64,000 nt of DNA, from the NCBI GenBank assembly GCA_021234155.1, contig JAJEKV010000035.1, positions 2,854,001 to 2,918,000 of the forward strand, written 5' to 3'. The notes beneath the pieces were generated by a model, which worked only from the letters and a program-made list of their open reading frames with translations, did no database searches and had not been told where the DNA came from. The translations under genes and the position numbers were made by a program. Positions within the stretch are counted from its first letter, which is position 1. Every line of letters begins with the position of its first letter. Shown here in pieces: positions 47,336-59,348 of the stretch. The stretch is from Isoetes taiwanensis. Lineage: Eukaryota > Streptophyta > Lycopodiopsida > Isoetales > Isoetaceae.

Positions 47336-48509
47336 ATGGCAAAACTGAAAAAGGACCCTATTAGCAAAGTCAGATCTGTTGCAGTAGGAACGGCTAAATC
47401 TAGCGTGGATAAAAAAGGGCAAGGCTAAGATGACAGATGAAAGGAATAGAAAAATAGAGAAGTCATTGTCAGATGCCTATATTTCAGAGGATGAATCTTC
47501 TGATTCGGACCTAGCAAGGACAGTAGTTCTGGACTCAGGTGATGTTACAGGACCGGCTGTGACTCAAACAGACCGAAAACATGGAGAAGTTACAGGACCA
47601 GTTATAGTTCAAACAGATGTAAACCAAAACCTTGGCGATGTCGCAGAAGCTTTTATGGATCAAGCAAGAATAGATCACACTGTATTAGAAGAATTTATGA
47701 CAAGAAACAGGGTTTTGATAGCACTAGATTCCGATAACAGCAAGCTCTATTCTAAATCTGATAGAGATCATGCTGGCAGCATCAAGAAAACCTTGAACAA
47801 TATCATGGCAGAACTCATTAACTTCAGACAGGAATAAGCAATCAGGGAAATTAAATTATTTGAAGAGATTAAGAATTTAAGATCAGAAAACGATGCATTG
47901 CGCTCTAATTTCGTGCTATTGCAGAGAGAACTGAATAAAGTAAAATCAGAATTTCTGGAACTGAAAGAGAAACCTTCGGATACAGCCAACTTGGTACTGC
48001 TACAGGAGGAATTGAATGAACTAAAATCTGGACTATTGAAAATAAAAGAAAGATCACCTGAAACAAGGGCAGAAAATGCCATGGAAGAGTTAAGCAATCT
48101 CAGAGAGGTATTCGATAACTATGTGGAAACACATGAAAGGAAGCAGAGAGTGCTGAATCTTCGAATCGTCGGACTATCGGAGAAGGAGAACGAAATTCCC
48201 AAGGAAGTAGTGGAAACTTTTTTTACAAATGATATGCGAATGACTAAAACTGAGATAACTGAAGCATTTAGAATTGGCAGGAAAGAAAAGGGCACATGCC
48301 ATATCTTGGTAAAGTTTGCTAACCGTGAGGCAAGACTACAGGTACTCAAACATAGACACAATCTGAAAGGGAAGTTCATATGGGTTAATGAAGATTTGAC
48401 TAAAGAGCAGATGCAAGAGAGGAAACAAGAAGTTCAGAAATTCAAAGAAGCAAAATGGAAAAATCAAGCAGTTAAATGGGCAAGGGGGAAAGCAATAATC
48501 ACAGAATAG
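47336..48509 (+). pseudogene. LINE C ORF1p: long coiled coil, RRM, CTD
   Basis: ATG at 47336 (MAKLKKDPISK, basic start). One extra A in the run near 47411-47416 shifts into the frame that then runs to 48509, interrupted only by TAA at 47835-47837. Heptads extend over about 47840-48130 (LQRELNKVKSEFLELKEK, LQEELNELKSGLLKIKER). The RRM starts at RVLNLRIVGLSEKENEI, and the CTD has FRIGRKEKGTCHILVKF, EARLQVLKHRHNLKG and NEDLTKEQMQERKQEVQKF. Total about 391 codons. This is the clearest vertebrate-like L1 ORF1p in the window. The product would be a nucleic-acid chaperone packaging LINE RNA. Confidence 0.88.
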
Positions 48510-48515
48510 GGCATC

Positions 48516-49420
48516 ATGGGAGGTCTCAGCATAATAATATGGAACATTAATATACTGACAATTGAAAAAGTAGTTACGATGCAGGATATCTTGACAGATA
48601 TACATATGATATGCTTTTTGGAGACCAAAGAACATGAGCTATATGCTCTGCCTATTATACCCAGGTTTGACTTGATTTATACAGTAAGAAGTAACAGATT
48701 TGGAACAATAGATAACGCTAATGGTGGACTAGCATGTTATGTAAGACCACAATATAGGGATATTGTGACAGGAATTAAACCTGACAAAAATGGCCAATAT
48801 ATGTGGTTGGAGATAAAAGGATCACAAGCACTTTATTATATGGCCATTTGTTACACCAAAAAGTATATAATGAAATTGAAGCTTCGCAAGATGATCCTTT
48901 CTTTGGAATTGAACAGGACATTATGGATTTTCAAAATAAGGGTAAAGTGATTTTAGTTGGGGACTTTAATGGTCGTACAGGTGATAAACATGTAGCAGTC
49001 TATATAGACACGCATGACCCACTTTGGTTAGAGCAAATGGACAATGACGAATTAGCAGCTAATGGTTGGAATAGACGTTCACAAGATCATATCATTACTA
49101 AAACAGGTCAGTTTTTATTAACATTATGCTGCAGTACTAACATGATCATATACAATGGTTTGGACAAATTTCTAGGGACGGAGAGGACCACCTGTAGATC
49201 CAGAAGCAATGTTGACTATGTTATAATGGCAGATCATACGTTACATCGTCATAGATTTTCAGATTGGGGAAGAGCAGCTAGAATCAGATCACTGTCTGTT
49301 GAAGCTAACTATTGCTGCCAATGCAACAGAATGCAAAATCAAGATCTCATTTGTATTATATCATTCCTCCTGACTTATGATCTGGGGTCTCTAATAGCCA
49401 TGCTGTCAGTCAAAAATTGA
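48516..49420 (+). pseudogene. LINE C ORF2 N-terminus: APE endonuclease
   Basis: ATG 48516 lies seven bases past the ORF1 stop, so the two are close bicistronic partners. Motifs: IIWNINILTIEKVV, CFLETKEHE, LVGDFNGRTGDK, SNVDYVIM, and SDH in a neighbouring frame near 49287. Frameshifts near 48870-48890 and 49255 break it. No RT follows. Confidence 0.88.
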
Positions 49421-50403
49421 GTTTGAGTTTTTGGTAGTCCGGAGTACCAGCTGGTGGGTCTAGCCCTTGCTATCCTGGTGTATGACGGAGGTTGAGCCTC
49501 ACTGTCCCGTATCTCGTTCCGTCCACCTTTTACTCTTTTATCCATATTCAGTTTCATCCTTTTTGGGCATTATGCGTTCCTTGTCAAGGTTTATTTGTCT
49601 ACTTAGACATGCGTCACATATTTTAGCGCTATTCGTATTTGTTAGTCAGATCGGAAGTTAATGAAATGTTTGTGTTTCCAGGTGTCAGTCGTATAGGAGT
49701 ATTCACTATTTTATTATTTTAAATCTGTTATTATTATCTTATCTTATCCGTATCTATTCAAGTGTTACTCCTGTTGTCATCTTGGTTCGTTCCGGCAGCT
49801 CATGACCTCCAAATTTCGACGGTTGTCCTTCTCCTGTGTCCGCCACCTATAATCTTCCTTGCATGCTTTCTCTTTCTTCTGTAACTACTGTCGTATTTTC
49901 GTTCAGGAAGAGTGTCAGTAGGGCTATAGATTCCTCCTTTTCTTTCCGCAATTAGAAGCTATAAATTCCTACCTATTACCCACAAAATTACTACAAAACT
50001 TCGTACTGTGTTCATATTATCAAAATTCATACATATCAGATAATATACATTTGCCGAGAACTGGTGCTCGGGAGGACATTTGGATACGACCTGATAAGAA
50101 GCAAGGATTCATAACTTTAAAAAACAAAACAAAACAGAAACAAAAATGAAGAAAATGGCCTTGGCTTCCCCATTTCTTCATGTCACTTTGCTATTCATTT
50201 CTTATCCTTTCATTTACCCGCCTTCTTGCCCGTAGAAGTTTTCCCGATTTCCTTTTTCTTTTCAAAATTTCTAGCCAATAACGCTCTGAAAATATACTTG
50301 GTAGGATTCTTTTCACATCAATTTACACAAATTTTCCAAAGTCACCTATCAGCAACTCATGCTGGTATCTATCTGATTTCTGTATTCCTGCATTCATCTG
50401 CAG
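49421..50403. other. No recognisable gene
   Basis: AT-rich sequence with only short frames. No LINE or LTR motif was seen. Confidence 0.4.
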
Positions 50404-50757
50404 CTAGTTGAAGCAAGTTAGCACCCGCTCCTTATCTGCTCTTCTAACAGTGTCATTCTTATCCGCTAGTACTCCCATGATTTCCAGCAGTCGGAGATTG
50501 TAGCCCATATCTTTCATCGTCTGTGCGTGATGGACTCTATCACAAAAGAGGCAGTGCACACGGCCGCAATTCAGGCACGATGATAGACCCTTCTCCAGAC
50601 AAAGGCATCCGTCTTCACAGATGCACCACGGTCCCGCTTCTTCTAGCTCCAGATTCCAAGGGACCGTGAGGTTCCCCGGAGTTCCCGATCTTGGCCTCTT
50701 CCTCGATCCTGTATCTGCATGATGTTGTTCCTCCACGGCTTTCTTGCCCTTCTCCAT
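50404..50757 (-). CDS. Unrecognised Cys/His-rich 117-codon protein
   Basis: ATG at 50757, stop at 50404. A basic N-terminus (SRKRPRSGTPG) precedes a Cys-rich core: CICEDGCLC, then SSCLNCGRVHCLFCDRVHH, giving about eight Cys and two His spaced like a zinc-binding module. A helical C-terminus follows (RADKERVLTCFN). In-frame sequence before the ATG is also protein-like up to a TAG about 54 bases upstream, so the original protein may have been longer. I cannot name the family. A zinc-dependent nucleic-acid or protein interaction is plausible only by composition. Confidence 0.45.
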   Translation of the reverse strand: MEKGKKAVEEQHHADTGSRKRPRSGTPGNLTVPWNLELEEAGPWCICEDGCLCLEKGLSSCLNCGRVHCLFCDRVHHAQTMKDMGYNLRLLEIMGVLADKNDTVRRADKERVLTCFN

Positions 50758-50759
50758 CT

Positions 50760-51916
50760 TGCTGCCCTGGTATTCTGGAGCCGCAGCTAATGCTAATGCT
50801 TGGCCGAGCTCCTAAACTATCCGCCTTTCGTTGGATTCAAGAACCCTAACCCTCGGACTAGAAACAATTCATCCAACCAGACTAATTTTAGGGTTAGCTT
50901 TTTCTTCCCGCCCTCTCCACCGGGTATGCCTCTATTAATTACCAGGTTTGTCTTGTCTTGTCTGATATCGCTAATTATGATTTCGTAATTGTGTGGAAAA
51001 TATCGTAGTCTCACATTAACTGCTTTCTACTGACATATGCCCCTGGGCTCCTCGCTCCCGAGGCAATCATTAACGATTATCATTCCATTCGTACGGCTGA
51101 CAGCTCCTAGATTTCTAGCTCAATATTTAATATTTTGTGCCCTAGCAAGTCCCCCTCGGCTTCCCTCGTCCCGTTGTCTGCTGCTATGTATGCCATGCCA
51201 TTCTAGTCCTATTAGTCTAATCAAGTCTTTATATTTGATTAAAGTGTCAACTATTTTCTTTTCTTTCTTTTTCCTTTTTGTACCACTGTTATTACTACCA
51301 TAAATTGTTGCTTCTTGTGCCCTCGCGTTCCACCCATCAACCTCTCTCGGCCCCGTTATCTGTTGCTATAGATGCCACGTTATTCCACCCCTGTGGACCT
51401 AATCGAACTTACATTTATATTTGAATTAAGCTTAAATTCAAGTTACTTGCCTGTACGCCATATCCAATATTTGCTCAAAGTTACTAAGTTCAAAATTTGA
51501 ATCTTCATCTCAGGGTCTCCTTTCTATTTAAAATTTTCTGGCGTCGATTCCATTCAACTATCTAGAGCCGTAATTATAGGCCCACAGCCAAGGGCGTGAA
51601 AAACTAAAATTGCAAATATACTCGCTTTATCTATTCTTACAATCATAGATTAATCTAATTTGATTAGATCTCTGGAATTCAAACTATAAACAAAATTTGG
51701 GAGCTCTGCTCGATCCGGAATTCCTATGTCTACATAGCATTCAGATTTAATTTTCTAAAGAAACAGAGACACCGCTAAAACGCGGTTAGACCCCGAATTT
51801 AGCTACATATGTTGGTCTTCCGTCTGCCCTCTACCTTCATTCTCCCCTATCAGAGTTTCATGCGTCAAGTTATAATCTAGTCCGTTGCTGAACATAGCAA
51901 GTAGATTGTCGAGCTC
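50760..51916. other. No recognisable gene
   Basis: Mixed DNA without motifs. It separates the Cys-rich ORF from the helical ORF on the same strand. Confidence 0.35.
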
Positions 51917-52552
51917 TTATGCTGAGTGTTGGATTCTATCCAGCAATAACAAGATATGTGCTTCCCTTTTCTGCTGGAACAGGTGATAATTCGTTTCGAA
52001 ATGGGTCTTAAGATATATGTCAGTTATCTTCAATAGCTTCTGCAGTGCTTTGCATCGGATCACTTCTTTTTTAAGCTTGTAGAGATAATCTAGCAGCTCC
52101 TGTTTCCCCATTGCATCCTCATCTTCTTCCACCCCACCTGGAGGGGCTCCTACCCTGATCAGTCATTTGACACAATCTTGAAACTCTATTCTGTGGTTCT
52201 TCTTGAAATTCCTAAGGACCTCCCCTTGTAACCTATTCAAATCATCCAAAATTACCTGGGTCCGCGTCCGCTACATGCGTAGCTCATTTTCCCCTTCCTG
52301 GAGCCGCGTGATTACCATTTTCTCTATCGCACAATCCCCCAACCTATCCGATATCTAACTCTTCTGCATTAGCCTAACCCCTCTGCCTGAATCCCATGAC
52401 GGATTCCACACTTTATACACATATCTCACACACCTCTGGTAAGTGGCCGTACCTGGTCTTCGCATCCCGCATCTCGCATTCAGTAGAATATTAGAATTGA
52501 CTAAGTCCACTTTTTGCAACTCTAACTCTAATTCCTGAACTCCTTCAGTCAC
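51917..52552 (-). pseudogene. Unrecognised helical ORF, 212 codons, three nonsense codons, no frameshift
   Basis: One continuous frame from 52552 down to the stop at 51917, interrupted by TAG (52355-52357), TAG (52271-52273) and TGA (52163-52165). Between them the sequence remains protein-like: VQELELELQKVDLVNSNILL at the start, VILDDLNRLQGEVLRNFKKN in the middle, KQELLDYLYKLKKEVIRCKA near the end. Each stop is one C-to-T change from CAG or CGA, as expected from deamination of methylated C. There is no ATG at the left end. Family unknown; it may belong with the Cys-rich ORF 1.2 kb downstream on the same strand. Confidence 0.45.
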
Positions 52553-52903
52553 AAATTAGTAGACAAGGCCAACAAATAATCATAGCCAATGTAGAAGTCC
52601 ATGATGGACTTGAATTCTCACCTTAGTGCACAATTTTACAGCTCCTTGTAATCTTTGAGGTTTCAACTTGCATGCAGCGCTTTTCAAATTACACACACCT
52701 TTAGTGTTTTTGCTTGCTTATTCTGATCAAATGAACTGCCATATTCTATGTACTTTACTGCCTATTATAACGAAAACAGAGTTATTAGCTTACATGGTAT
52801 ATTTACTAGTATAAAAATGAAGAGAATATTTATTTTCTTATTCTTATTACTAGCCTGAACATATTTTCCCTGTTTAAACAAGGCATTTCCATCTTACTTC
52901 TTT

Positions 52904-53122
52904 TTAGTGAACTATAGGTAGAACTGGACCAATTGGCATGTACTTATCTGCAATGTTTCTCATCGCTTGAACTGCATTATCGGATATGGAGTTGACTAGA
53001 ATGAAATCTGCCCCAAGTGTGAGAATTTGATGGTGATGCCTGGTGCTGGAAGGCGAAAAGGAGAGGGCCATGCTTTCTAAAAACCACGTCCCATTTTCCA
53101 TCCATTGCCACTTTGGGTTCAA
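52904..53122 (-). pseudogene. UDP-glycosyltransferase-like fragment
   Basis: The segment ADFILVNSISDNAVQAM ... YMPIGPVLP (about 52915-53030) fits the mid-region of plant family-1 glycosyltransferases, where A.D.VLVN.F.ELE...YPIGPLLP is expected just before the linker. The Trp- and Gln-rich PSPG sugar-nucleotide motif is not found downstream. It is most likely an isolated exon scrap. Confidence 0.4.
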
Positions 53123-54588
53123 TGATCTATATTCACTCCTGCTCGGGCGTAATCTTCATGCAAAAGCTTGCTTTGGGTAGAGCAGATTTCCAAAACCAAA
53201 TAAAAATGAAACGATCCTTTACAAAAAGGGATGAGCCACTTTTATTAAATTGATAAGATTTATGCATCATCAATCAATGTCAGTCAGGAGTATTTAGCCC
53301 TATAAGGTGGTCCTTGCTGATTCACACGGGATTCCACATGCCCATGCTACTCAGGTTGGAGCGTAACTCGGTGATATTTTCGGCTACTGAAGACTCACCA
53401 TCTAGGGTGCGGGACTCAACCACTTTGCCTAGCAGCACAGCCTTGTATCGCTCTCCCACAATCCCGTTCTTACGATTTAGGCTGCCCCCATTTCGCTCGA
53501 CGCTACTAAAGGAATCCCATTTACTTTCTTTTCCTCTAGCTACTAAGATGTTTCAGTTCGCCAGGTTGTCTCTCGCATGTCTATAAATCTAGGTGGGAGT
53601 TCGAAAGGTTAACCTATTCGAGAATCTCTGGATCTATGCTTATTTTTAGCTCCCTGAAGCATTTTCGCTTGTTATGCTCTTCCTCGTCCTTGGTTGCCTA
53701 AGTATCCACCGTAAGCCCTCCCTCACTTGTTCGTTGTTGTTGAAGGCTATGCCATCGAGAAGTGCCAAATAGAAGTATCTCGTCAATGTCCGAAGTGCTG
53801 ATGGAAATCATGGATAAACCCGGATTTTCTCATGCTATCATATACCATTATATCAGCTTGTATCACTGGAGACAAGCGGACTCAAACTGTTGACACCCGC
53901 CACAGGATAGGAAATCGTCTCTTAGACGTCCTTGGCTGATATCCTACCAATTTTGGGATTCTGTGGAAACCTTTCCACTGGGACGTTTCTATGTCTTTGG
54001 GAGTCCAACCCAAATCGGCGGAGATAGTTTGAGCGCACATATCCTCTCTCTTGTAGGATCGTTAGATCCGCGACCTCAATAGATCCACTCATTTTCATGG
54101 TGCAGCTCATTTCCCATGGTGCAACCCATTTCCAGAGTTGCCATATTTTTGTTTTCTGTCCATTTCAAAAACACGTTGTTTTGGGATACACACCCCATGC
54201 CAAATTCTAGGGAAATACTAGAATGGTCACATCACAATAACTCATACGAAATGCACACTGTCACAATAACCCATACTTCGTATGAGAAAGGGTTTGATCA
54301 AGTCGATGTCGTGACTCTCTTTCCAAAGGCATTGCAAAAGAGGGATAAGCTAAGCAATTGCCTTACTAAAACATCACATATTCTCTAATTTCCTTCATGT
54401 AAAGCAAAGAGACTTCCTGATCAACTTCCAACTATTTTGTTTTGTAGCATGTTCGAGATTTTTAGATAATGTGAGAATACAGCCTACTCAATATTAATAA
54501 GTTCCTGCAATTTGCGGCTGCATGATTTGCTGGTTTTTGTATCAATAACTGATTCTAGAAAAAAGTAAATTACAAATTCTGGTGGCAA
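53123..54588. other. No recognisable gene
   Basis: Several 60-90 codon frames on both strands lack family motifs. The minus frame 53922-54110 is coding-like but isolated. Confidence 0.35.
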
Positions 54589-56151
54589 TCACAATAATCT
54601 CTTCACAGACCTTAGAAAACCCCACATGAAAGTAGAGAGGCCAAACAATATAATACCCATAATAAGAGCTTGTTTTAAACCAGAAGTAACAAGGAAGTTG
54701 ACCAATAAACCAGCAATTACGACCCCAAAAAAGTTAGCTAACAAGGCACTCCAAAATGGCATGCCTAATACAACAGCAGCAATGGAACCTGTCCATGCAC
54801 CTGTTCCAGGGAAAGGGACAGCCACAAATAGCATAAGACCAATCCATCTGAACTCCTTAATCGGTCCTGCTTTTTGTCTTGTGTTTTCGAGGAGGTTATC
54901 GAGAAATCTCTTTGCAACTTCACTTTTCTCTCCCAGGGTTATAGAAACCCTATTCAGAAAGAGAAGTATGAGTGGCACAGGGACCATATTCCTGCAGGGA
55001 GATGATAACTGTTATAAAAACTGTGTTGACAGAACAACATGGTTTTATCAGAAGTTACTAAGCTGCCCAGACATACCCCAGCACAGCCAATGTGTAGATC
55101 TTTAGCAGAGGCAGCTTCATCCAATGACCTACAGGAATTGCCCCCCTTAGCTCCAAAACTGGCAGCGATGCCAATGTGAAGACAATTAAGTCATCTGTCC
55201 AGCCAGATTGGCGCAGAACGCCTGCTATATGTAGACCAAGCTTTGACGCCCCAATAGAGTCTGATGTGGCATATGCAATGCCAGAGAAAAAGGTTGCTGA
55301 AAAAAATGATGAAAGGAGAGATGCAAGCAATACTTTTGCAGAATTATGTAGCAAACTCCATAGAGGTTTATTATTGATATTTATAACTGGTTTTTCCTCA
55401 GTGCAATATAGACTGCTAGAAGTCTGATTGGATATACAAAGAGGTGGCTCAGATCCATTACATGCACTCCAAGTGCTGATACGTTTAGCGTTGATATTGC
55501 GGACAACCTAATTGTGACAAAAAATGTATTTAGGATAAAAAATAACATATACCATGCTACTATCTAAGAAAAATATCTGATGCATCTTCTACATCATGGT
55601 AAACAACTGTAGTAACGTGGTAATCATTGTGGAATTCTTGTGTCTTAAGAGTTCCTTATGTCTAATGAGGACCAAGAAAGGCAAGGGATAGAAAATATTG
55701 TGAGAAATAAAACAAATGATTTAAAAGTGCTTAGAGCAACCTTGAATAAAGAATGGAAGTTTTCTACAAAAAAGGAAGTGATAAAACTAGGATTAGCTTC
55801 CATGTTCCAAAAATACATAAATAATGATGATTAATCAAAAGCAGGAATTATGGCAAGACAATTGTGAGCAGTGCAAAACGTCTTGCTCTCCTACTAATAT
55901 AACAGATAAAAACAGCTAATCAAGAAAAATGTATAGAATTCTAAATTCAATATGGCCTGAGTATCAAGAAAGCTAGAAGTAAAGGAGGAGAAGCCATAAA
56001 AAAGCACCTCTGGTCTACAATTGAGCTTCAAACTCCGTATCCAGAAGCCATTTCTCAATGCTGATAGTTTGATTGGTGTGCAGAGTGTCAATGGATATGG
56101 GTTGCATGGAGTCAACTTTGATGTCAATAAAGGTCCCTGCCATTTGTCCAT
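54589..56151 (-). CDS. Plastid-type small multidrug-export protein (COG2426), three exons
   Basis: Exons 56151-56008, 55507-55077 and 54991-54589 have GT-AG introns and sum to 326 codons including the stop (325 aa). The N-terminus is Ser/Thr/basic-rich and resembles a plastid transit peptide (CTPIKLSALRNGFWIRSLK). The family core follows: ASLPVLELRGAIPVGHW, NMVPVPLILLFLNRVS, FVAVPFPGTGAWTGSIAA and a final hydrophobic pair of segments, giving four to five likely membrane spans. The family (putative small multidrug export, also called Sm_multidrug_ex) is an integral membrane protein whose substrate is not established. The frame is intact. The start is the first ATG after an in-frame stop in the same exon. 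Further 5' UTR exons may lie at 56.2-57.6 kb. Confidence 0.88.
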
Positions 56152-57842
56152 CTAGTGAACTGCAAATGCAGACTCAAAGGTAAAAATGCCCCAATTGTCA
56201 ACCTCCTGATGTTTTCTTTCAGGGAAACACAAAAAAGAGGAATATAGAAAGTGCATACTCTAACATTGCTAATTATTACATTAGGGAAGATATTCGGCCC
56301 TGCAGATGGAATCAATTCACAGACTTAAGGCTTGAAAAGATGAATATCAATCTACAACTTTGAAGCTTCACTCTTTTGGAGACGAACAATTCCATACTTA
56401 CCTTCTGTAACAGGGAAGAAAGGATAGAAGCTTCCTGGAATTAATTTTAACATGAACTGCGAACCTCAAGTAATTACAGGTCCACATAAATGCAAGAAAA
56501 GATGAACAGAAAAATTGATCTTTGCGCAGTTAAAAGAAGACTGCTACAATGCAAACAAAATGTATAGACACTAAGGAATCATCTTGTGACAATACAAGAA
56601 ACATCCTTTACTTAAAATATACCTCTTTGAGTATTCTGCTAATAAGAACACATAATGGACAAAACTGAACCCTTCGAGTACTCATTACTGCTATATAAGA
56701 GCTACACAGTCCAATAGGCTAACATACCTATTGGTAAACCTCTCTCTGAAGGCACATTTGAAAAGCATGAGTTGGAAAACATATTGAGTTAAATGGGAGA
56801 TGTAATGTAAACAACCCATCTTGGTAAAGCAGATTCACGTGTTCACATACCTGGGGATTTTTCCTCCCCTAACGTATAATTTGAAACAATACCAAGTCCT
56901 AGTTGTTGTGCCCGTGATCACAGACTTCTATCCATTAGGTATGAATGGTTTTCAGTTGATAACATCAACCCCAAATATCCTCCCCGCGATCACCGACAAA
57001 ATAGTAGCCACCTGTTGAAAGGGATAATTAGAAAAAGCATTATTTATTTTCTTATCCCAAGCTGCGTCCAAGTTCTTTGATGCAAGGTAAAAGCATTAAC
57101 GCCAGAATAGAACTGAACCAATAGTAAATGTACAACATGCCGATGGAGGCATGTCAGACTCAAATTTTCGACCAACCAAGGATGTAAACAATCCATAAAT
57201 GGCAATGTCGTAAAACCTTCTGACTATAAAATAAACCATTTCGAAATATGAAAAAGGCATAATACGCATGCTAGAACATAACCAGAAATATAAGTTAAGA
57301 TCTATGCATACCTTCTTGTGGGGATCTAAATAGATCCCTGTGCTTGTGAAAAAGAAAACCTGCAAGAAAAGACCAAGATGAAAAACGAAATCTAAGACTG
57401 AAATTTTGAAATCAGTAAAAAATAGATAACAGAGAACGAGCGGATTCACAAACCACCAAGGCAACAGAGCTCTCTTCGTGGCTATGGCTGGTATAGCCGC
57501 TGTAGATACAGGGAGCGGACTCCAACGCGCGGCAAACCCTGATCCTTTGCCAGAAAATGCTAGGTTAAGTGCCATGTAGATTTTTGGAAAGGGAAACTTC
57601 CGCGAGTAGGCGGCGCCGCCAGAGGTTTCTTTCAGGAAACCTCCTGCGACCGGAGTTTCCCTCCGTAACCTTTATTGACCCTGAAATTTCCCCATTTGGA
57701 CGCCACGCCACCAAACTGGAAAGTGGGTCGCCCAAATGATTTTGGTGATGCCACGTGGCATTCGCCAATATCACAGAATGGAAATAGGGCGGACGATTCC
57801 GCTCAGCCGGTAGCTAACAGGTAACTCAGCCGGTCTTCGAGT
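56152..57842. other. Probable 5' UTR exons, introns and promoter of the exporter gene
   Basis: On the minus strand, a short frame from ATG 57575 (MALNLAFSGKGSGFAARWSP) looks like a transit peptide, and splice-like signals occur near 57312-57360 and 56402-56440. I could not connect them in frame to the exporter, whose exon has a TAG just before its ATG. They may be upstream non-coding exons with a uORF, or an alternative start. Confidence 0.35.
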
Positions 57843-57849
57843 TTGCTTC

Positions 57850-58032
57850 AAGATCATCTGCAAAGCTTCGATTCTTCATCTGCAGGGCTTCGGCTTCATT
57901 TGCAAGGCTTCGGCTTCGGTTCTTCATCTGCAAGGCTTCGGCTCCAAGGTTCTTCATCTTCAAGGTCCTCCATCTGCAAGGCCCGCTCCATCTTCAAGGT
58001 TTCGGCTCCTCCATCTGCAAGGCCCGGCTTCA
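57850..58032. repeat. Degenerate minisatellite, TTCATCTGCAAGGCTTCGGC
   Basis: About eight imperfect units of roughly 20-24 bp. The Leu/Ser/Gln-rich frame across it (from 57843) repeats with the unit and is probably not a gene. Confidence 0.75.
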
Positions 58033-58283
58033 TCAGCTACATACAGATCTTCATACAGATCTTCATAGACTAATCTTCATAGGCACATCCGGCAATAGTT
58101 TTGATGGCTCCCACTTCTCCATTTTGTAGGGGAAGGGAAGCAGGGGCTCCCCTTCCCCTATACATTTCTGTATGTTCCATTTTCTCTAAGCTTTGTCGAC
58201 GGAACTATGGCGCCACGCTTTTGCATGAAATTTTTAGCTGCTGGTTTGGGTCAGGCGGCCTGGTAGACAGATTTTTGTTATAG

Positions 58284-58690
58284 CGGCTCATTTTGCAGAA
58301 GATCTGTGAAGGATTACAGATCTGTGGCATTTATTTATGATTAGGATGTTCTTGGCGTTGGCGTTGGTGTTCTAGTGTCGATCTTTGGCTATCTTTGAGT
58401 GATCTTTACTGAACGAAAGCCATTAGTCAAGGTTTTTTCAATAAATATTGGGTAATGAAGAAATATTTCGAGGTATTTGCTTTCTGGCGGCTCATTTCCA
58501 AAAGAATTGTGAAAGATTACAGATCTGTGGCATTTATTTGTGATTAGGCCGTTCTTGACGTTGGCGCTCGTGTTCTAGTGTTGATCTTTGGCTATCTTTG
58601 AGTGATCTTCGTTGAAAAAATCTATTAGTGAAGGTTTTTCCAATAAATATTCGGCAAGGAAGAAATATTTCGAGATATTTGCTTTGTTTA
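58284..58690. repeat. 204-bp tandem duplication
   Basis: 58284-58487 and 58488-58690 both start CGGCTCATTT and run through ATTACAGATCTGTGGCATTT and ATCTTTGGCTATCTTTGAGT to AATATTTCGAG. Identity is roughly 85-90% by eye. No ORF is shared. It could be a repeated leader or promoter unit. Confidence 0.88.
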
Positions 58691-59104
58691 CATTCTTGCT
58701 TATGATTTTTTATAAGTTTTTACGTAATCTTGCTTACTCTTTTGCAGGTTATAGGTGATTTAGCATTTCGTGTGCTAAATCAGGTATAAGAGTCTGTTGT
58801 TAAGTTGTTTTTTTTTTCTTGTGTTCGATTTTAATGTTTGTGTTGTTTGCATGCAGGTTTTTAGGGAGTTTGCTTGCTGTGGAGTGTTTTGTCTGTTGTT
58901 TTTCCAATGAAAAGTCATCCTTGTCGTCTAAGAAATGTTCCTAATTGCAGTTTGTGTTGGAGTTTTGTTTCAACCATTAAATCTCAGAAACTTAAGGTGT
59001 TGAAGGTATGTCTTTTGTGTTTTGGCAATGGTTTTGATCTCTAATGATTTCAGTGTAATGATGAACTGTTGAAACACGGTTTTCTTGCCAATATAATGTT
59101 TTGG
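58691..59104. other. No gene; copy of a local ~100-bp repeat
   Basis: Around 59013-59104 there is one copy of a unit (ttttggcaatggtttt ... aatgatttcagtgtaatgatgaa) that also occurs twice at 62466-62630, on the other side of LINE E. Confidence 0.5.
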
Positions 59105-59348
59105 GATGCAATATAGAACTACATATGTTCATTTGATGCCTATCAAATGGTTGACAGACATGGCGCTGTGATGGCCGCCATGTAGAGTCTTGACGCAGTT
59201 TTCTTCATAACTTCTGGCTTAGGTGTCAGATTTGGATGTTTTTTAATGCTTTGGAAAGCTAGAGATGTGAGCTTTCCATCGTGTATAAGTCATATAGTTT
59301 TGTTGTGTCTATCTAGGCCGAATTTGGAGTTTACAGATTTTGGCTACC

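Larger units (their letters stand above)
47307..49420 (+). mobile_element. LINE C, 3'-truncated hairpin-set L1 (ORF1 + endonuclease)
   Basis: About 30 bp of leader, ORF1 (47336-48509), a 6-bp spacer and the first third of ORF2. LINE similarity stops near 49350-49420; RT and 3' end are absent, so the copy was cut by a later deletion or rearrangement. Confidence 0.85.

Noticed and set aside
51917-52552. Stops corrected by U-to-C RNA editing, as in fern or hornwort organelles
   Set aside because: The surroundings are nuclear (introns, LINEs, SSRs); C-to-T decay of DNA is the simpler reading.
57096-57575. First coding exon of the exporter gene
   Set aside because: It could not be joined in frame; the exon with the later ATG has an in-frame TAG directly upstream.
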